DNA of 64,000 bases. It comes from Candidatus Aalborgicola bjergmarkensis (GTDB lineage Bacteria; Pseudomonadota; Gammaproteobacteria; Burkholderiales; Burkholderiaceae_C). The stretch is from the NCBI GenBank assembly GCA_016708725.1, contig JADJFE010000003.1:248001-312000 (forward strand), in the 5' to 3' direction. The notes beneath the pieces are model-generated. The model did no database searches. It had not been told where the DNA came from and saw only the letters and a list, made by a program, of their open reading frames with translations. Positions 61,376 through 64,000 of the stretch are shown here, piece by piece (position 1 is the first letter of the stretch; each line of letters begins with the position of its first letter). The position numbers and the translations under genes are program-made.

Positions 61376-63108
61376 TGAAAAAGACGGGTGCCTGGCTGGC
61401 AACCTATGCGCTGGAGCAACTGGGGGTGCGTTTCACCTTCGGTATTCCGGGGGTACATACCACGGAGTTGTATGACGAGCTCAACAGCTCGAAACAAATC
61501 ACCCCCATCCTGGTGACGCACGAGGGGGGTGGCGCTTTCATGGCCGATGCCGTCAGCCGCTTGTCGGACTCCGTGGGTGTGCTGGCTGTGGTGCCCGCAG
61601 CGGGGCTGACGCACGCGGCCAGTGGCATTGGCGAGGCTTTCCTTGATGGTGTGCCGATGCTGGTCATCTGTGGAGGGCCGCGCACGGATACTGCGCACCA
61701 GTTTCAGCTGCACCAGATGGACATGCGCCAGTTCATGAGCGGCTTGACCAAGGCCACGTTCAAAGTGGCTAACCATGAAGAGCTGGTCACCACACTCTTT
61801 AATGCCCATGCCGTTGCCACCGGCGGCGAGCCCGGCCCGGTGTTTATCGAGATACCGGTCAATATTCTGATCTATACCGCCGAAGCGGGACCGCTGCCAA
61901 AGTATGTGCCGCCCAAGGAACCCGTTTTGCGCTGCAACGCCGAAATTGAGCACGCGGTGGAATTGTTGTGCAAGGCCAAAAATCCAGCGCTGTTTGTCGG
62001 CTGGGGCGCACGTGATGCGTTCGAGCAGGTCAAGTGCGTGGCTGAGTGGTTGGAAGCGCCTGTGGCCACCACTTTACAGGGCCTTTCAGTCTTTCCCGCC
62101 AACCATCCGCTGCACGTGGGTTTTGGTTTTGGCGCGTCAGCCGTCCCCGCTGCCCGCCATGCCTTCAAGGACTGCGATTGCCTGCTGGCCGTGGGCACCC
62201 GTTTTTCTGAAATCGCCACGGGCAGCTATGGTGTTACGGTGCCGGAAAATCTGATCCACATCGACATCAACCCGCAGACCATTGGCGCCAACTATCCCGC
62301 CAAGGTCGGCATTGCCGGCGATGCGGCGCGGGTGTTGAGCAAACTGCACCAGGCGCTCCTGAACACCGGGCTGGCGCGGCCCCTGCAAAGGGTGTTGCGC
62401 GCAAAAATCCAGAGCGACAAACTGGCCTTGCGTACCCAGTGGTACAAAAGCGATGCAGCCGACATCGTCAACCCTGCGCGCTTTTTCGACCAGTTGCGTG
62501 TGCACACGCCAGACGATGCCATCCTGGTCGTTGACGATGGCAACCACACCTTCCTGACCGCCGAGCTGATGCCCATCCACGCGCCCAAAAGCGTGATTTT
62601 GCCCACCGACTTCAACTGCATGGGCTACGCCGTGCCAGCGGCAATTGGCGCCAAGCTGGCGCATCCTGGACGATTGGTGCAAGCCATTGTCGGCGACGGT
62701 GCGTTTTTGATGACGTGCATGGAAATACTCACCGCCCAATCCAACCAGTTGGGTATCGTCTATTACGTCTTCAACGACGGTAGCCTGTCACAAATCGCCC
62801 AGGCGCAGGACATCACCTACAACCGCAAACCCTGCACCGAGCTGGGTTACGTCAATCTGGAAGGCGTGGCGCTGGCCACGGGAGCCGCTTACATCCACAT
62901 CGCGAATAACGACGCCATTGCCGCTGCCGTGCAACAGGCCATCGAGCTGGCCGCATCGCGCCGGCCCGTGATCGTGGATGTCAACATCGACTACTCCAAA
63001 CGCACGTCTTTCACCGAAGGCGCGGTCAAGACCAACTTTCAGCGCTTCCCGCTGGATCAGAAAGTGCGTACCCTGACCAGGGCCGTCACCAGGCGCATCA
63101 CAGGCTGA
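61375..63108 (+). CDS. Thiamine diphosphate-dependent enzyme (acetolactate synthase-like)
   Basis: 577 aa from ATG 61375, which overlaps the iscB stop by one base. ThDP-enzyme signatures: activating Glu in LVTHEGGGAFMADA, 'VPAAGLTHAASGIGEAFLDG' and the GDG...N motif in VGDGAFLMTCMEILTAQSNQ. Family includes acetolactate synthase, oxalyl-CoA decarboxylase and related carboligases; the exact reaction is unknown. No RBS lies directly upstream: the ACAGGAG that probably served it is at 59686-59692, across the IscB element. It may now rely on coupling to iscB. Confidence 0.9.
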   Translation: MKKTGAWLATYALEQLGVRFTFGIPGVHTTELYDELNSSKQITPILVTHEGGGAFMADAVSRLSDSVGVLAVVPAAGLTHAASGIGEAFLDGVPMLVICGGPRTDTAHQFQLHQMDMRQFMSGLTKATFKVANHEELVTTLFNAHAVATGGEPGPVFIEIPVNILIYTAEAGPLPKYVPPKEPVLRCNAEIEHAVELLCKAKNPALFVGWGARDAFEQVKCVAEWLEAPVATTLQGLSVFPANHPLHVGFGFGASAVPAARHAFKDCDCLLAVGTRFSEIATGSYGVTVPENLIHIDINPQTIGANYPAKVGIAGDAARVLSKLHQALLNTGLARPLQRVLRAKIQSDKLALRTQWYKSDAADIVNPARFFDQLRVHTPDDAILVVDDGNHTFLTAELMPIHAPKSVILPTDFNCMGYAVPAAIGAKLAHPGRLVQAIVGDGAFLMTCMEILTAQSNQLGIVYYVFNDGSLSQIAQAQDITYNRKPCTELGYVNLEGVALATGAAYIHIANNDAIAAAVQQAIELAASRRPVIVDVNIDYSKRTSFTEGAVKTNFQRFPLDQKVRTLTRAVTRRITG

Positions 63109-63127
63109 ATTACGGGTTGATTTTCTT

Positions 63128-63976
63128 ATGCACCAGTCCCCTTTGGGTAAAGCGGTGGAATATCCCAGCCAGTACGATCCCGCGCTGCTGTTTCCCATTC
63201 CCCGCGCTGCGCAGCGCCAGGAGCTGGGGCTGCGTGGCGCCACCCTTCCCTTCTTCGGCGCCGATATATGGAGCGCTTATGAGTTGAGCTGGCTCAATGC
63301 ACGGGGAAAACCACAAGTGGCACTGGCGCACTTCACCGTACCGTGCGAATCAATCAACATCATCGAAAGCAAATCCTTCAAGCTCTACCTCAACAGTTTC
63401 AGCCAGACACCATTTGCGGACGTCGAACAGGTCAAGACCCATTTACGTGCGGATTTGACAGAAGTTGTCTGGCGTAACGATCCTGTGTGTACGCCAGCAT
63501 CGACGGTAGGCGTCAACTTGCTGCTGCCCGATGTGTTTGACCGGGAAATGGTGCAGGAATTCGACGGATTGAGTCTGGACAGACTCGACATAGACTGCAC
63601 ACGCTACACCCCGGCACCTGAATTGTTGCGTGTAACCAAAGACGAAGCGCCCGTGTCCGAGGTTTTGACCAGTCGCTTGCTCAAGAGCAATTGCCCCGTC
63701 ACCGGGCAACCCGACTGGGCCAGCGTGCAAATCAGCTACACGGGCGACCAGATCGAACAAGGCGGCCTCCTGCAGTACCTGGTGAGTTTGCGCCAGCACA
63801 GCGGATTTCACGAGCAGTGTGTGGAGCGCATCTTCATGGACATCTGGACACAGTGCAAACCGCTGAAGCTCACCGTGTATGCGCGCTACACGCGCCGTGG
63901 CGGACTGGACATCAACCCGTTGCGCACCAGCCACCCGCAACGCCTGCCACCCAATATCCGCACCGCGCGGCAATGA
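63128..63976 (+). CDS. queF: NADPH-dependent 7-cyano-7-deazaguanine reductase QueF
   Basis: 282 aa, the long (bimodular) QueF type. 'PCESINIIESKSFKLYLNSF' contains the QueF motif E(S/L)KSxK; the catalytic Cys is in LLKSNCPVTGQPDWAS, with 'FHEQCVERIFMDIW' near the C-terminus. It reduces preQ0 to preQ1 in queuosine biosynthesis. Complete in the window. Confidence 0.97.
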   Translation: MHQSPLGKAVEYPSQYDPALLFPIPRAAQRQELGLRGATLPFFGADIWSAYELSWLNARGKPQVALAHFTVPCESINIIESKSFKLYLNSFSQTPFADVEQVKTHLRADLTEVVWRNDPVCTPASTVGVNLLLPDVFDREMVQEFDGLSLDRLDIDCTRYTPAPELLRVTKDEAPVSEVLTSRLLKSNCPVTGQPDWASVQISYTGDQIEQGGLLQYLVSLRQHSGFHEQCVERIFMDIWTQCKPLKLTVYARYTRRGGLDINPLRTSHPQRLPPNIRTARQ

Positions 63977-64000
63977 ACGGCGAGGATTCCAAAGGCAGGT

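Overview
The window looks like chromosome of a betaproteobacterium of the order Burkholderiales, most likely a Comamonadaceae (Rhodoferax-like) member. The evidence is the gene order smpB-xerC-dapF-DUF484 and rplM-rpsI-erpA, the protein sequences themselves, and a dispersed family of short repeats with cores such as GTGCGGGAGCAGCTAT, which I recall from Comamonadaceae genomes. No rRNA, tRNA or CRISPR array was seen.

Layout. 0-32.6 kb is mostly core genome: smpB, xerC, a fused dapF-DUF484 gene, an acyl-CoA synthetase, EcsC and NUDIX genes, a solute-binding protein, a secreted protein preceded by a class I c-di-GMP riboswitch, a PPi-type phosphofructokinase, htpG behind a sigma-32-type promoter, rlmJ, rplM-rpsI, erpA, a GspE-like ATPase, a second solute-binding protein, a lipoprotein metallo-hydrolase, and an extracytoplasmic redox/flavinylation cluster (cytochrome c, TlpA, DUF4266, DUF3570, ApbE). 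Two DUF1566 surface-type proteins (1093 and 260 aa) follow.

32.6-39.8 kb is an accessory island of toxin-antitoxin modules (tacAT, two hicAB-like pairs, zeta, brnTA, wHTH-DUF6516) mixed with one whole and several partial Rpn nuclease genes and many dispersed repeats. Two related leader segments, each ending in a terminator-like hairpin just before a start codon, lie at 32.6-32.9 and 35.9-36.1 kb. AdhE and a chemoreceptor follow. 44.15-48.2 kb is an IS607-family element whose tnpB is split by a second, decayed IS with 11-bp target duplications. Next come a decayed fitAB/vapBC pair, hipBA, an EF-hand protein, a protein with a duplicated module, a macAB-type efflux operon, a CZB-domain protein, cho, a frameshifted conserved gene, and a flavoprotein dehydrogenase.

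The most notable mobile system is at 59.69-61.37 kb: an apparently intact IscB nuclease with its upstream HEARO/omega RNA. It sits between the flavoprotein gene and a thiamine-diphosphate enzyme gene, and seems to separate the latter from its original ribosome-binding site. queF ends the window.
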